Part shown: positions 38,609 to 48,076 of the stretch, in pieces
Position numbering within the stretch: the stretch's first letter is position 1
Layout: every line of letters begins with the position of its first letter
Origin: SZUA-442 sp963759175
GTDB taxonomy: Bacteria; Actinomycetota; Acidimicrobiia; Spongiisociales; UBA5794
Length of the DNA stretch: 64,000 nucleotides
Direction: 5' to 3'
NCBI GenBank assembly: GCA_963759175.1
Contig: CAVWXP010000009.1
Coordinates: forward strand, 1 to 64,000
Notes under the pieces: generated by a model
Databases searched by the model: none
The model's input: only the letters and a program-made list of their open reading frames with translations
What the model was told of the DNA's origin: nothing
Position numbers and translations under genes: made by a program

Positions 38609-40257
38609 CTAGCCCCGATGCCGTATGAGGTGGGCGCCGAGGCGTCTGGCCACGGCCACGACCGTCAGCAGCGGGTTGGCGTACCCCACCGTCGGGAACA
38701 CGGAACCGTCCCCCACGTAGAGCCCCGCCACGCCGTGCACCTGGCAGTTGCGATCGACGACACCGGGATGCGGATCGTCGGACATCCTTGCGGGACCCAT
38801 GTGATGGTGGCCTCCGCGCAAGTTCGGGCCCCAGTCATCGCCTCGTCGAGGAAGGCCGGTTCGGGGATCACCACACCGAGCCCTGAAGCCAGGAACTGGG
38901 GCACCGAGGATCTCGTGCGATCGGATCACAGATTCCTTGTCGAGCCGCTGCAGGCGCCAGTCGAGCCGGACACGAGGAAGCCCGGACGCATCGCGATCAC
39001 GCGGGTCGATCGTCACCCTGCTCTCGAGGTTCGGGGACTGCTCACACTGCGTGTAGAGCGCGAGCTCCCGAGGTTGCTTGAGCGCCTCCTCCCACACGAC
39101 CTGCGCGAGCTCCGGTGCACCGCGCACCAGGTGCGCGATCTGGTTCCCTGTGCCCTCCGGAAGGCGACCTTCGGCGATTTGGGACATCACACGCTTGGGC
39201 GACCGGAGGTTCCCCACGAGGAGTTTGAACGCCTGATAGGTATCGGAGCTCTCCCTATCCACCTTGCTGATGGTTCGCAGGTGGGTGGAGAAGTTGAGCG
39301 TCGCCTCGTGCGACCGTCGCTCGGCGTCTATCACGTACGCGACCTTGCGTCCCCGCGACGGCCTCTGCATGGCGAGCCGGCTGCGAATTCCGGCGACTCC
39401 GTCGTCGATTCCCGGGAGGAAAGGACGGCGGGTGGCCCCTGGCGGGAGGAGGAGGAGCCGAGCGGTGACGAGGTGTGGGTGCTCCATGAACGTTCGCCCA
39501 ACGAGGTCGTGCGCATTGCCGAGGCCGTTGGCGTGGGTTTCGCGGGAAGCGAGGAGCAATCGGGGCGTCTCGATGGCGCCTGCGCTCAGGACGACGGTGG
39601 GAGCGTGCACGGTGCATCGGTTCCCTGCTCGATTGACGAAGCGCACCCCTCTCGCTGCCGTTCCATCGATGGTCGTATCGACCTCGACGGCAGTGGCACG
39701 AAGGTACACGTCAACCTGATCCGACGCCTCGAGACGAGGGCCGTGGACGTCACCGAACTTCGTGGGTGGGCTTCCCACCCACGTCGCCGCCTCGACGCCA
39801 TTGCCCACGAAGGGGGTGCGGTACATGCTGGGGAGCGCATCGGCAGCAACCGCTTCATCGAGATCGTCGATCTCACACAGCACAGCGGCCTCGTCGTAGA
39901 ACGGGGCGAGCTCGTCGAAGGTGATCGGCCAGCCACCCTGATCGACCCAGGATCGGGATTCAAAATCGCTGCGGTCCAGCGTGCGACACCAACCGGCCCA
40001 TCGCTGTGACGAGCCACCCAGGGCACGGTGGCGAGTCTCGTCGAGGTCGTAGTACGGGAGGCCGACGCTGCTGCCGACGTTCAGGTCGCGGTCGTCCTCG
40101 TCCTCGCCCACTCCCCCGCTCTCGAGGAGGACGACCGACAATGATGAGTCCGCAAGGGACAAGGCGAGCGAGATCCCCGCAGGTCCGCCTCCGACGATGC
40201 AGACGTCGGCATGGATGTCGGCGCCGTCGAGGAGTCCCCGGCATCACGAATCGACAT
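38609..40257 (-). CDS. GMC-type FAD oxidoreductase (frameshift near start)
   Basis: Glucose-methanol-choline family flavoprotein of about 548 residues. FAD-binding motif VCIVGGGPAGISLALSLA lies at the N-terminus; then SSQRWAGWCRTLDRSDFESR, VVLSAGAIETPRLLLASRE, a GGHHHMGPARMSDDP motif with the conserved His, and the C-terminal GSVFPTVGYANPLLTVVAVA closing the FAD site. The initiating region MSIRDAG reads in a different frame from LLDGADIHAD, so a length change exists near 40235. Relatives oxidise alcohols or sugars; one gene upstream is a surface-protein gene and the 3' neighbour a polymer ligase, suggesting a glycan-related role, which is inference. Confidence 0.78.
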
Positions 40258-40293
40258 GGATGCCCCCCAGCATCATCATCTCCGGGGACGGAC

Positions 40294-40321
40294 CGGGGAG
40301 GGCACGCGTGTGCCCTCCCCG
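40294..40321 (-). terminator. Strong hairpin terminator after the TolB/cadherin-like gene
   Basis: Perfect 12-bp inverted repeat (40294-40305 with 40310-40321; arm CGGGGAGGGCAC) around a 4-nt loop, 15 nt beyond the normal stop of the minus-strand surface-protein gene. No T-run follows, as is common in GC-rich actinobacteria. Confidence 0.65.
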
Positions 40322-40335
40322 TCGACGTGAATGGG

Positions 40336-42854
40336 CTATCCGATGCGGCCCGAGATGGGGAGCCACGTGGACCCCACCTGGGCAGGAACGAACTCGTTGT
40401 CCGCATTCCCCGCCGTATTCGTGAACCGGAAATACATCGTCACCTTCGACGGACGGAACAACGCAGGCGAGAACACCCCATCACCATTCCAATCCCCCGC
40501 AATCAACCGATCATCAGGATTCCCGAAAATGAACTACGCATCCGCATTCCCCTGCGAATGCGAGTTCCGGAAATACACCAGACCCGTCGACTCACGATGC
40601 AACCCAACCGTCTCGACCCCATCACCATCGAAATCACCCACAAACGGCTTGTCACCCGGATTCCCGAACACATACGAGAACTCCGCAGCACCCAAACCGC
40701 CACCATCGGTACCCAACTCATTGATGATGTAGAACGTCTGATTCGACGGCCGATAGATCGACACCGTATCGAACCCGTCATTGTCGAAATCGCCCGCAAT
40801 CGGGATATCGCCCGGATTCCCGAAGAAGAACGAGATATCAGCAGGACCCTGCGTATTCGTCTGCCTCAGATACACGAACCCATCCGACTGGCGATACAAC
40901 CCGGGCGTCTCCACCCCATCACCATTCCAGTCACCCATGAACGGCACATCACCAGGATTCCCGAAATAGAAGTCCTTCACCACCGCACCGGCGGCATCGA
41001 ACAGATACCACCGACCCTGCAACGGATCCACCAGACCCGACGCATGGACGGAGCCGGAGGCCGTGACCGTGAAGCTGACCGTGGCGATGTTCGACAGGTT
41101 GTCACCGGCATCCTTTGCCTGGTACGTGAACGAATCCGACGTCGTCTCCGACCCATCATGGGTATACGTGAACGACCCGTTCGCGTTGAGCGTCACCGAA
41201 CCATTCGCCGGATCCGAGACCTTCACCGCCGTCAAACCGCCACCCTCGGGATCAGAATCGTTCCCCAACACTCCGGGCACAGCGGCCGTGAAATCGTCAC
41301 CACGACCCACAAGGAACGGTCCATCGTTCACCGCAACCGGCGCCTCGTCCACCGGCGTCACCGTGATCGCAACGGTCGCAACCGAACCCTGCACACCGGC
41401 TTGCACCGGTCGATACGTGAAGGAATCCGACGTCGTCTCCGACCCATCATGGGTGTACGTGAAGGACCCGTTCGCGTTCACCGTCACCGAACCGTTGACG
41501 GGATCGGTGACCTTCACTGCCGTCGCGGCGCCAATGGCTGGTGTGAGCAACGAATCGTTGCTGAGGACACCAGCTGCAGGCTCGACGAGTTGTCCGCCTT
41601 CATCAACCGCGTAGCTGTCGGCGACCCCGGCGAGCGTCGGTTGCCAATCGGCCTCGCGATGTGGCGCGGCCTCGGCTCGGATCCTGGTCACCGCTCCGGT
41701 TCCGTCGGATGCGACCGTCCAGGTCGTGTCCCCACCGGAGTCCTGCCGCTGGAACGCGATGAGCGAGCCATCGGGCGAGAAGGTTGGGAAGAGATCGTCA
41801 TCGTCGCCCGGTGTTCGCCGGCCCGTGACCTGTACGGCATCCACCGCGAGCTGGAGGACCCAGATGTTGTAGTCGCTGCCTGGCTCGATCGCCTGGAATG
41901 CCAGCTTCGTGCCGTCGGGCGACCAGGTCGGCTTCTCTGCTGGCGCGTCGAAGTCGCCACCAGCGGTGCGATTGGTCTCTGATCCCGCCACCGACCGGAA
42001 TCGTGAAGATGTCGGTGGTCACAGCCAACGCCGGCCCGGTTCGATTCGAAGGCGATGAAGTTGTCGAACGGCGACCATGCCGGTGCGCCATTGTTGTAGT
42101 AGTCGCCGTCACCGGCCGTGCCCAGCGCGGATTCGATACCGGAACCGTCGCTGGCCCTGGTGAGCAAGCGGAGGTTCTCGCTGGACCACCGAGTAGCCAT
42201 CGGTCAACGCCCACTGGTTGTCGTGCCCCCGATTGAGGGTCGTGTGGGTGATCGTCGTCGCCGCGACACGGTGACGACGTGCACTCGATCCGTCCGTCGT
42301 GTTCCGCAGGATCATTCCCGCCTCGACGCCCGCCGTGACGAAGTCCGCCGTCGCATCGGTCAGTGTGGTTCCCGGCACGTCGGCTGCGGAGGCGGTTCCC
42401 GCCACCGGACTGCCGTACACGACGAGCCGCTCGAACGCGATCGTCGCACCGTCGGGCGACCACGTTGGTTCCCCGTCTGCCTGACCTGCTGCAGGGCTGC
42501 TCACATTCGAGAGCCCGGTGAGCGATGGGAGTGACACCCGGCGTGAATGTTCCGGTCCACACCGCCGATAGACCCGCTTGGGCACGGGCGAACGCCAGCT
42601 TCGTGCCGTCTGGCGAGAACACGGGATCGGCGAAGGGATCCGGCTCCGCAGCCGTCAGGTTCGTAGGTGCTGCGCTTCCATCGGATGGCATCACGTAGAT
42701 GTCGGAGCCGTTCTGGAACACGATCCAACCATTTGCTCCGGGGAAAGCGGCATTGACGGGTTGCGCCACCACCATCACCAAGGGCTGCGAACAGGAGTGC
42801 CAGCGCTACTTGGAGCGCGAGTAGTTGCTTGGTTCGACCACGAACGAATGACAT
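40336..42854 (-). pseudogene. Secreted TolB-propeller/cadherin-like protein with propeller cassette (frameshifts, nonsense codon)
   Basis: Surface protein of about 838 residues when pieced together. Signal peptide LLALQVALALLFAA; TolB/WD40-like blades (VFSPDGTKLAFARAQAG, PTWSPDGATIAFERL, PTWSPDGTKLAFQAIE, PTFSPDGSLIAFQRQD); two cadherin-like units (NGSFTYTHDGSETTSDSFTY); then propeller module B2. About five frame changes fall between 42100 and 42780. In addition TCG has become TAG at 40534-40536, cutting the last 65 residues off the module; its siblings read on to a stop equivalent to 40336. Promoter and terminator are both recognisable, so the gene was functional recently or still is, if the sequence is imperfect. 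Confidence 0.7.
40341..41046 (-). repeat. Propeller cassette B2 (TolB/cadherin-like gene)
   Basis: About 700 bp almost identical to B1 from the half unit QGRWYLFD to the end. One of the few differences creates the internal TAG at 40534-40536. Confidence 0.85.
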
Positions 42855-42948
42855 GTGTCTTCCTCTCCGACTGCCCACGTCATCGCTTCCTGGCCGATGA
42901 CGCCTTGCCCTGTCGCTCGTCGGATCACCGACGGAGCCAACGCCTTTG

Positions 42949-42977
42949 AGTGTACAGCCGACCACTAAGCGTGGCAA
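42949..42977 (-). promoter_or_regulatory. Putative promoter of the TolB/cadherin-like gene
   Basis: Minus strand TTGCCA (42972-42977), exactly 17 nt, then TACACT (42949-42954): five of six and four of six matches to the housekeeping consensus. It leaves a leader of about 85-90 nt before the ATG at 42854. Confidence 0.5.
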
Positions 42978-43123
42978 GCCGACGTTTCCGCTTGGAGACG
43001 CACCGCGCATCCTAACGGACTCCCCCGATGCCCGATCGGCGCACCGTGTGGCTTCGATTCGGGCTCGGTTCGGCGTAGGGTGGCGCCGACACCCCTGCAG
43101 CATCGTGGGAGACGACGCACCAC

Positions 43124-44092
43124 GTGACCGACACCCGACCGCTGATCTCCGTCATCATCCCCGCCTTCAACGAGGAAGCCCACATCTCTGCGACGCTGCG
43201 CGACGTCGTCGCCTACCTCGAGGGCCTCGGCGAGCGGTACCGGTGGGAGATCGTCGTGGTCGATGACGGCAGCTCCGATGGCACACTCGAGGCGATTCGT
43301 GCATTGGCGGCGACCGAGCCGCGCCTGCGTGCCGCACCCCAACCGTCGAACTTCAACCTCGGCCAGTCGTTGCGATATGGCTTCTCGGTTGCCGAGGGTG
43401 ACTATCTGGTCACGCTCGATGCCGATCTCAGCTATTCGCCCGAACACATCGGCCGACTCATCGAGGTGCTCGACACCACCGAGGCGAAAGTCGTGATCGC
43501 CTCGCCATACATGGAAGGCGGAACCGTCACCGGGGTTCCGACGAGCCGGCTCGTTGCGTCGAAGGCGGCGAACCGACTGCTGTCGGTCGCAGCGAAGGGG
43601 GACCTCACGACCGTCACCGGCATGGTCCGTGGATACGACGCCGTGTTCCTCGAGGGTCTCGACCTCAAGGCGATGGATGCCGAGATCAACGCCGAGATCA
43701 TCTACAAGGCCCAGCTGATGCGCGCCAAGATCGTCGAGATCCCTGCACACCTCGAGTGGACGCGTGACGACGACGTCAAGCGGCCGTTCCGTCCATCGAG
43801 GAGCGTCGCCGGATTCACCTTCGTCTCGTTCCTGTTCCGGCCCTATGTGCTCTTCATGGTTCCTGCAGCTGTGCTGATCGCCCTGGCGGCCATCCTGTGG
43901 TTGGCCGTGGCACTCGTCGATGACACGGTGACATCGACGCTGTTGGCGATAGCCGCGGCAACGGCCACGGTGGTGGCCGTGACGCTGGCCGGCATGGGTG
44001 TCCTGTCGGCACAGGCAAAGCGGTACTTCGAGGAGCTGTTCCACCTGGGAACGTCGGCAACGATCCGGGAGCGCCGTCGCTCGACAGGGTGA
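43124..44092 (+). CDS. DPM1/GtrB-like GT2 glycosyltransferase with two C-terminal membrane helices
   Basis: 322-residue polyprenyl-phosphate glycosyltransferase candidate. GT-A motifs: ISVIIPAFNEEAHISATLRD, EIVVVDDGSSDGTLEA, LVTLDADLSYSPEHIG (DxD), TVTGMVRGYDAVFLEGL. It ends with two membrane helices (VLFMVPAAVLIALAAILWL, LLAIAAATATVVAVTLAG) as in GtrB-like enzymes. GTG start at 43124 with GGGAG upstream. The only plus-strand gene in a long minus-strand polysaccharide region, convergent with the deacetylase gene 6 bp away. Confidence 0.87.
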   Translation: MTDTRPLISVIIPAFNEEAHISATLRDVVAYLEGLGERYRWEIVVVDDGSSDGTLEAIRALAATEPRLRAAPQPSNFNLGQSLRYGFSVAEGDYLVTLDADLSYSPEHIGRLIEVLDTTEAKVVIASPYMEGGTVTGVPTSRLVASKAANRLLSVAAKGDLTTVTGMVRGYDAVFLEGLDLKAMDAEINAEIIYKAQLMRAKIVEIPAHLEWTRDDDVKRPFRPSRSVAGFTFVSFLFRPYVLFMVPAAVLIALAAILWLAVALVDDTVTSTLLAIAAATATVVAVTLAGMGVLSAQAKRYFEELFHLGTSATIRERRRSTG

Positions 44093-44098
44093 ACCCGA

Positions 44099-45055
44099 CT
44101 ACGCCAGCGAACGGGTTCGCCCCAGCTCAGCGACCGAGGCAGCCTGGGTACCGACCGGCACGACATCGAATGCCGATGTGAGACGGTCGACGTATCGGCC
44201 CAGACGACGCATCTTCGTGGCGGCGGGGATGTCCATCGCGGGGAAGAACCCCACCTCGGGGGCGTCGGTTCCATCGAGGAAGTCCAGCGGATGCAGAAGC
44301 ATCGTCGGTCCGATGCCGAGTCGTCGGCACGCTGCCATGCCTGCGCGGAAGTACAGATCCGCTGCCCTCTCCGACATCCCGGAGAGATACAGCAGGTACG
44401 AGAAGTGGAAGGGCACCTTCAGCACGGGAAAGGTCGTCACTGGTAGTTCGTCGAGGGTTTGATCGCCGACGCGCCATGTGTACGGCTTGTTCGGCAGCCA
44501 CCCATCGCGGAACGAGCCGAAGAGGGCATTGCGTTCGGCTGCCTGCTCATCGGTGAGATCCGCGCCCCGGAAGTAGTACCAGCGGGCAAGCGGGCCGATG
44601 AACGTCGGCAGAGTCGTCGTGTCGTAGTCGTACCCGTGGCGAGTCAACGCTTCGAGGACGGCAGGCGTGACACTGAATCCCGGACCGCGGAACCCCCGGG
44701 GAGTGCGGCCGGTGGCAAGGGAAATGGCGTCATGGGATGCGGTGATCTCGGCATCGATGTCGTCCGCCGAATAGCGATGCAGCCAAGGCTCATGCATGAA
44801 CGAGTGGTTGCCGATCTCGTGGCCCGCCGAGGCGATCGCGGCGAGTGCCCGATGGTTTGCCTCGATCGTCGCGTCCTTACCTACGACGAACACCGTCATG
44901 GTGAGTGAACGCGCATCGACGAATCCGAGGAACCGGGGAACTACGACATCGAGGTACGACGGGAAAGCCTGCCATCCGTCCTCTCCGTGGATACGCATGT
45001 AGGCCCACAGGTTGTCCAGATCGAGCGACAGGGAGGCCGAGGTCTGCTGTCTCAT
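44099..45055 (-). CDS. NodB-type polysaccharide deacetylase
   Basis: 318-residue carbohydrate esterase 4-like enzyme that removes acetyl groups from amino sugars or acts on a related glycan. Motifs: SLDLDNLWAYM at the N-terminus (the first metal/catalytic Asp region in a variant form), GHEIGNHSFMH (HxxxH metal site), TPRGFRGPGFS and, near the end, PTMLLHPLDFLDG with the His. No signal peptide or membrane helix, so it may act on a cytoplasmic lipid-linked intermediate. The start overlaps the upstream oxidoreductase stop (ATGA). Last gene of the tightly packed run 44.1-49.3 kb. Confidence 0.85.
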   Translation of the reverse strand: MRQQTSASLSLDLDNLWAYMRIHGEDGWQAFPSYLDVVVPRFLGFVDARSLTMTVFVVGKDATIEANHRALAAIASAGHEIGNHSFMHEPWLHRYSADDIDAEITASHDAISLATGRTPRGFRGPGFSVTPAVLEALTRHGYDYDTTTLPTFIGPLARWYYFRGADLTDEQAAERNALFGSFRDGWLPNKPYTWRVGDQTLDELPVTTFPVLKVPFHFSYLLYLSGMSERAADLYFRAGMAACRRLGIGPTMLLHPLDFLDGTDAPEVGFFPAMDIPAATKMRRLGRYVDRLTSAFDVVPVGTQAASVAELGRTRSLA

Positions 45056-46392
45056 GGCGCCGACTCCACGCGATCGCCAGAAGCGACGACGGGAAGGGAA
45101 CGCCCCACGAGTTCCACCGTTTCGTTCACGTTCAGTGTCCCGTTGACGATGTGTGCGCTGTTGACCACGAACACCCCGTCGACGGAGGTCCGCATCGGTG
45201 GGAGGCGCTGCGAGTACCCGACGGTGCTCAGCGGAAGCACATGGCGTGCCTGACCGACCGCACCGGCCACGACCTGGCTCCGATCGAACGAGGGGTACAT
45301 CCGCGAGAGGGCTGCGATCGACTGGTCGAGGATCTCCCCGTCGGAGACCGTGAACAGCTGGTCGTCAGGCGGAACGTACTGCGGCAGGTAGACGAGGCTC
45401 CGTCCACCGAACTCGGCCCGATCCACGAGCGCCGTCATCTCGATGATCCCGGTGAACGGGCTCGACGAGTCGGTGATGTTGGTCACGTAGTAGTCAGATA
45501 GGGGCCTGTCGAGGAGCAGTGACGGACAGACGATTCCCTGATAGGCGATGGCCTCATGGCGTCGCCGCTCGTCGGCATCGAGGGCAGGGATGATGGCCGA
45601 AGCGATGGGAGAGGGCAACGTGACCACGATGCGATCATGCGACACGGTGCCATCGGCGAGGTGCGCGACGGGTCGGCCGCCGTCCGTCGTGATGGTCTCC
45701 ACGCGGGTCGAAGTCCGAATCGACACCCCTCGCGATTCGAGCACGGAGGCGAATCTCTCGAGCGTACGGGCATAGCCTCCCGGAAGGTACCCGAAGAGAT
45801 CCTGCTTCATGTTCGCTCGCCGTGCTGCGTACAGCCGTTGCATGATCGCCCAGATGAACGCCGCCGATACCTCGTCGTGGCGATTGCCGAGTTTGGCGCG
45901 AAGGAGTGGCTTCCAGAACGACTCGTATGCTCGGGCGCCGCTCCACTTCGTGAGCCATGCCTCGGCCGTCATCTGTTCGAGCGCCTGCCAGTCGCTCGTG
46001 TGCGCCGCCTTCAAGACGGTCGCACCGATGCGCACCTTGCTCGCCATTCCCAGAGTCGGAAGGCGCAAGTAGTCCATGGCGGTGGATACCGGGTGGAGCG
46101 TTCCGTCATGGAACAACCCTGTCCCTGTAGGGCGCCACTGCATGTCATCGACCAGACCGAGCTCGCCCATCAATGAGAGCAGGGCCGTATCGGATTGCAG
46201 CGTGACGTGATAGAACCGATCCCAGGTGACATCCCCGATCGTTCCCGGTCCAGCGAGACCACCGATGTTGGGAGCCGCTTCATAGATCGTCACCGTGTGA
46301 CCTGCCTCGACGAGACGTAGGGCAAGGGCCATACCGAGTATGCCTCCCCCGACGATGCCGTAGTCCATTGTGCGAGTCGCGACCATCGACAT
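45052..46392 (-). CDS. FAD-dependent amine-oxidase/protoporphyrinogen-oxidase-like oxidoreductase
   Basis: 446-residue flavoprotein with an N-terminal dinucleotide site DYGIVGGGILGMALALRLVE and the companion GHTVTIYEAAPNIGGLAG, placing it with the amine oxidase/HemY-like family. Further features: LPGGYARTLERFASVLESRG and the C-terminal VFVVNSAHIVNGTLNVNETV in the FAD-closing position. Similar proteins occur in surface polysaccharide loci and are often linked to sugar or lipid modification; the reaction is not known. The start ATG (46392) shares one base with the preceding stop (TGATG); an internal ATG at 46368 is the other candidate. Confidence 0.8.
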   Translation of the reverse strand: MSMVATRTMDYGIVGGGILGMALALRLVEAGHTVTIYEAAPNIGGLAGPGTIGDVTWDRFYHVTLQSDTALLSLMGELGLVDDMQWRPTGTGLFHDGTLHPVSTAMDYLRLPTLGMASKVRIGATVLKAAHTSDWQALEQMTAEAWLTKWSGARAYESFWKPLLRAKLGNRHDEVSAAFIWAIMQRLYAARRANMKQDLFGYLPGGYARTLERFASVLESRGVSIRTSTRVETITTDGGRPVAHLADGTVSHDRIVVTLPSPIASAIIPALDADERRRHEAIAYQGIVCPSLLLDRPLSDYYVTNITDSSSPFTGIIEMTALVDRAEFGGRSLVYLPQYVPPDDQLFTVSDGEILDQSIAALSRMYPSFDRSQVVAGAVGQARHVLPLSTVGYSQRLPPMRTSVDGVFVVNSAHIVNGTLNVNETVELVGRSLPVVASGDRVESAP

Positions 46393-47012
46393 CAGCCCTC
46401 GAGCATTTCAACGACCTCGCCGTCGCCTCCGATGGCGAAGGTCCTCCCACATGCGCTGCATGTCGTGTGGCTCGAGGTCGTCGGCGAACCACCGGGTCGG
46501 AGACGATGACCACAGCGGCATACGAACCCGATCGTGTGCGCCGGATTGCCGACGACGAGGTGGAACGGGGCCACCGACTTGGTGACGACCGTGCCCATGC
46601 CGATCATCGCGAATCGTCCGACTTCCACGCCGGGTCCGATCACGGCGCTCGCCCCGATGGTCGCTCCTTCGCGGACGACGGTCGTCATCGTGTCGTCGTT
46701 CGGTTCCGACGATCGGAGGTTGGTGAGGTCGGGATCGGCGGCTCGGGGATACATGTCGTTGGTGAACACCACATGGGCGCTCACCATCACGCCGCGTTCG
46801 ATCGTGACGCCCGTGCAGAGGTACACCGAGGTGTTGAGCTTCACGAGGTCGCCGATCACCACCCCGGGCCCGATGTATGCCTTGTCACCGACGATGCACT
46901 TCGAGCCGATCCGCGCTCCCTTCCGGATGTGTGCGTTGTCCCACACCGATGTGTCGTCGCCGATGACGACGTCCGGCTCGACGATGGCACTCGGATGGAC
47001 CTGCGAGCTCAT
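46392..47012 (-). CDS. Left-handed beta-helix N-acetyltransferase (WbpD/WlbB-like) with C-terminal zinc ribbon
   Basis: 206-residue hexapeptide-repeat acyltransferase that probably acetylates a 3-amino UDP-sugar uronate. The beta-helix hexads are plain (VVIGDDTSVWDNAHI, ARIGSKCIVGDKAYIGPGVV, and after a loop ATIGASAVIGPGVEVG), with the acceptor-loop sequence VFTNDMYPRA and VVGNPAHTIGFV, as in WbpD. Unusually, a zinc-ribbon-like tail follows: CRCGHRL and CSACGRTF. Overlaps the oxidoreductase gene upstream by ATGA. Sits in the order aminotransferase-oxidoreductase-acetyltransferase typical of the UDP-ManNAc3NAcA-type pathway. Confidence 0.87.
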   Translation of the reverse strand: MSSQVHPSAIVEPDVVIGDDTSVWDNAHIRKGARIGSKCIVGDKAYIGPGVVIGDLVKLNTSVYLCTGVTIERGVMVSAHVVFTNDMYPRAADPDLTNLRSSEPNDDTMTTVVREGATIGASAVIGPGVEVGRFAMIGMGTVVTKSVAPFHLVVGNPAHTIGFVCRCGHRLRPGGSPTTSSHTTCSACGRTFAIGGDGEVVEMLEG

Positions 47013-48076
47013 CCGGCTCGCTCGGTGACTCGCCGGTCGGCAAGGTCGATGGCGATGGCGCGTGCTACCTCTGCTGGCTCGGTCACCTCGACCCAGGCCC
47101 TCGACGAAATGGCGTCGTATGCGGCGTGGATGACGGCTACCGAGGCGAGCGCATCACCGGTGGAGATGCGCATCGGCTCAGCGCCGATCCGCGCCGCCGC
47201 GACGTTCTCGAGGTTGGCCCGCAGGGCGTCGAGTTTGTCGTACCCATCACCGAAGGCGACCCAGTCGTCGCCGTTCCTGCGATAGCGCGATCCGGCCCAC
47301 CCGACATCGATCGTCCCGTGCGTGCCCTGGACGGTCACGTACGACGGGTTGTGCGGGGCCATGGACCACGACACCGTGATCGTTGCAATGGCGTGGTCCC
47401 TTGTCTCCGCGAGGATCACACCCGTGTCCTCGACGCGGAGCGGGGCACCCGATACCCCCTGCATCGCACTCACCCTGCGAATCGGCCCGACGAGGTACCG
47501 CACGATGTCGACGGCATGAGTGCCGTTGTCGATCAGCACTCCGCCGCCGGAGACCTCGGGAACGGAGTTCCATCGACCGGCCATGTCGACATGGCTCGCG
47601 AACAGGACATCGACTGTGATCGGGTCCCCGATGGCTCCGGATTCGATGAGGTCCCTGGCGATCGCGAGGTCGGCGACGTACCGGAACTTCGAAGCCATGG
47701 CGAGCAGCTTGCCATGCTTCTGGGCGGCCGTGAACATCCGGAGTGCTCCTGCCATGTCGAGGGCGAATGGCTTCTCACACAGTACGTCGACGCCGGCCTC
47801 CAATGCAGCCTCGGCATGGCGGACATGCTGGCTCGGTGGCGTGGAGACGACGACCATGTCGCAGATGCCGGCGCCGAGCATCCCATCGATGGTGTCGAAG
47901 GCGACCAGTCGCGTGGCCTGCGATGCTGCCACGGCCTTGGCTGGATCCACGTCGCACACGGCGACGCAATCGATAGTGTCCGATCGGTCAGCGGCCTCCC
48001 GATAGGCCGACCCGATCCCTCCGAGGCCGATGATCCCGAGCCTGGCCGGCTCCCTGGTCGTGACGTCCCGCGTCAC
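47009..48076 (-). CDS. Gfo/Idh/MocA-family NAD(P)-dependent sugar oxidoreductase (WbpB/WlbA-like)
   Basis: 355-residue dehydrogenase expected to oxidise C3 of a UDP-GlcNAc uronate to a 3-keto sugar, the substrate of the neighbouring aminotransferase. Rossmann fold LGIIGLGGIGSAYREAADR, then DMVVVSTPPSQHVRHAEAAL and the family lysine motif VLCEKPFALDMAGAL; C-terminal substrate domain with GGGVLIDNGTHAVDIVRYL. GTG start overlaps the aminotransferase stop (GTGA). Role assigned from family plus neighbours. Confidence 0.87.
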   Translation of the reverse strand: MTRDVTTREPARLGIIGLGGIGSAYREAADRSDTIDCVAVCDVDPAKAVAASQATRLVAFDTIDGMLGAGICDMVVVSTPPSQHVRHAEAALEAGVDVLCEKPFALDMAGALRMFTAAQKHGKLLAMASKFRYVADLAIARDLIESGAIGDPITVDVLFASHVDMAGRWNSVPEVSGGGVLIDNGTHAVDIVRYLVGPIRRVSAMQGVSGAPLRVEDTGVILAETRDHAIATITVSWSMAPHNPSYVTVQGTHGTIDVGWAGSRYRRNGDDWVAFGDGYDKLDALRANLENVAAARIGAEPMRISTGDALASVAVIHAAYDAISSRAWVEVTEPAEVARAIAIDLADRRVTERAG

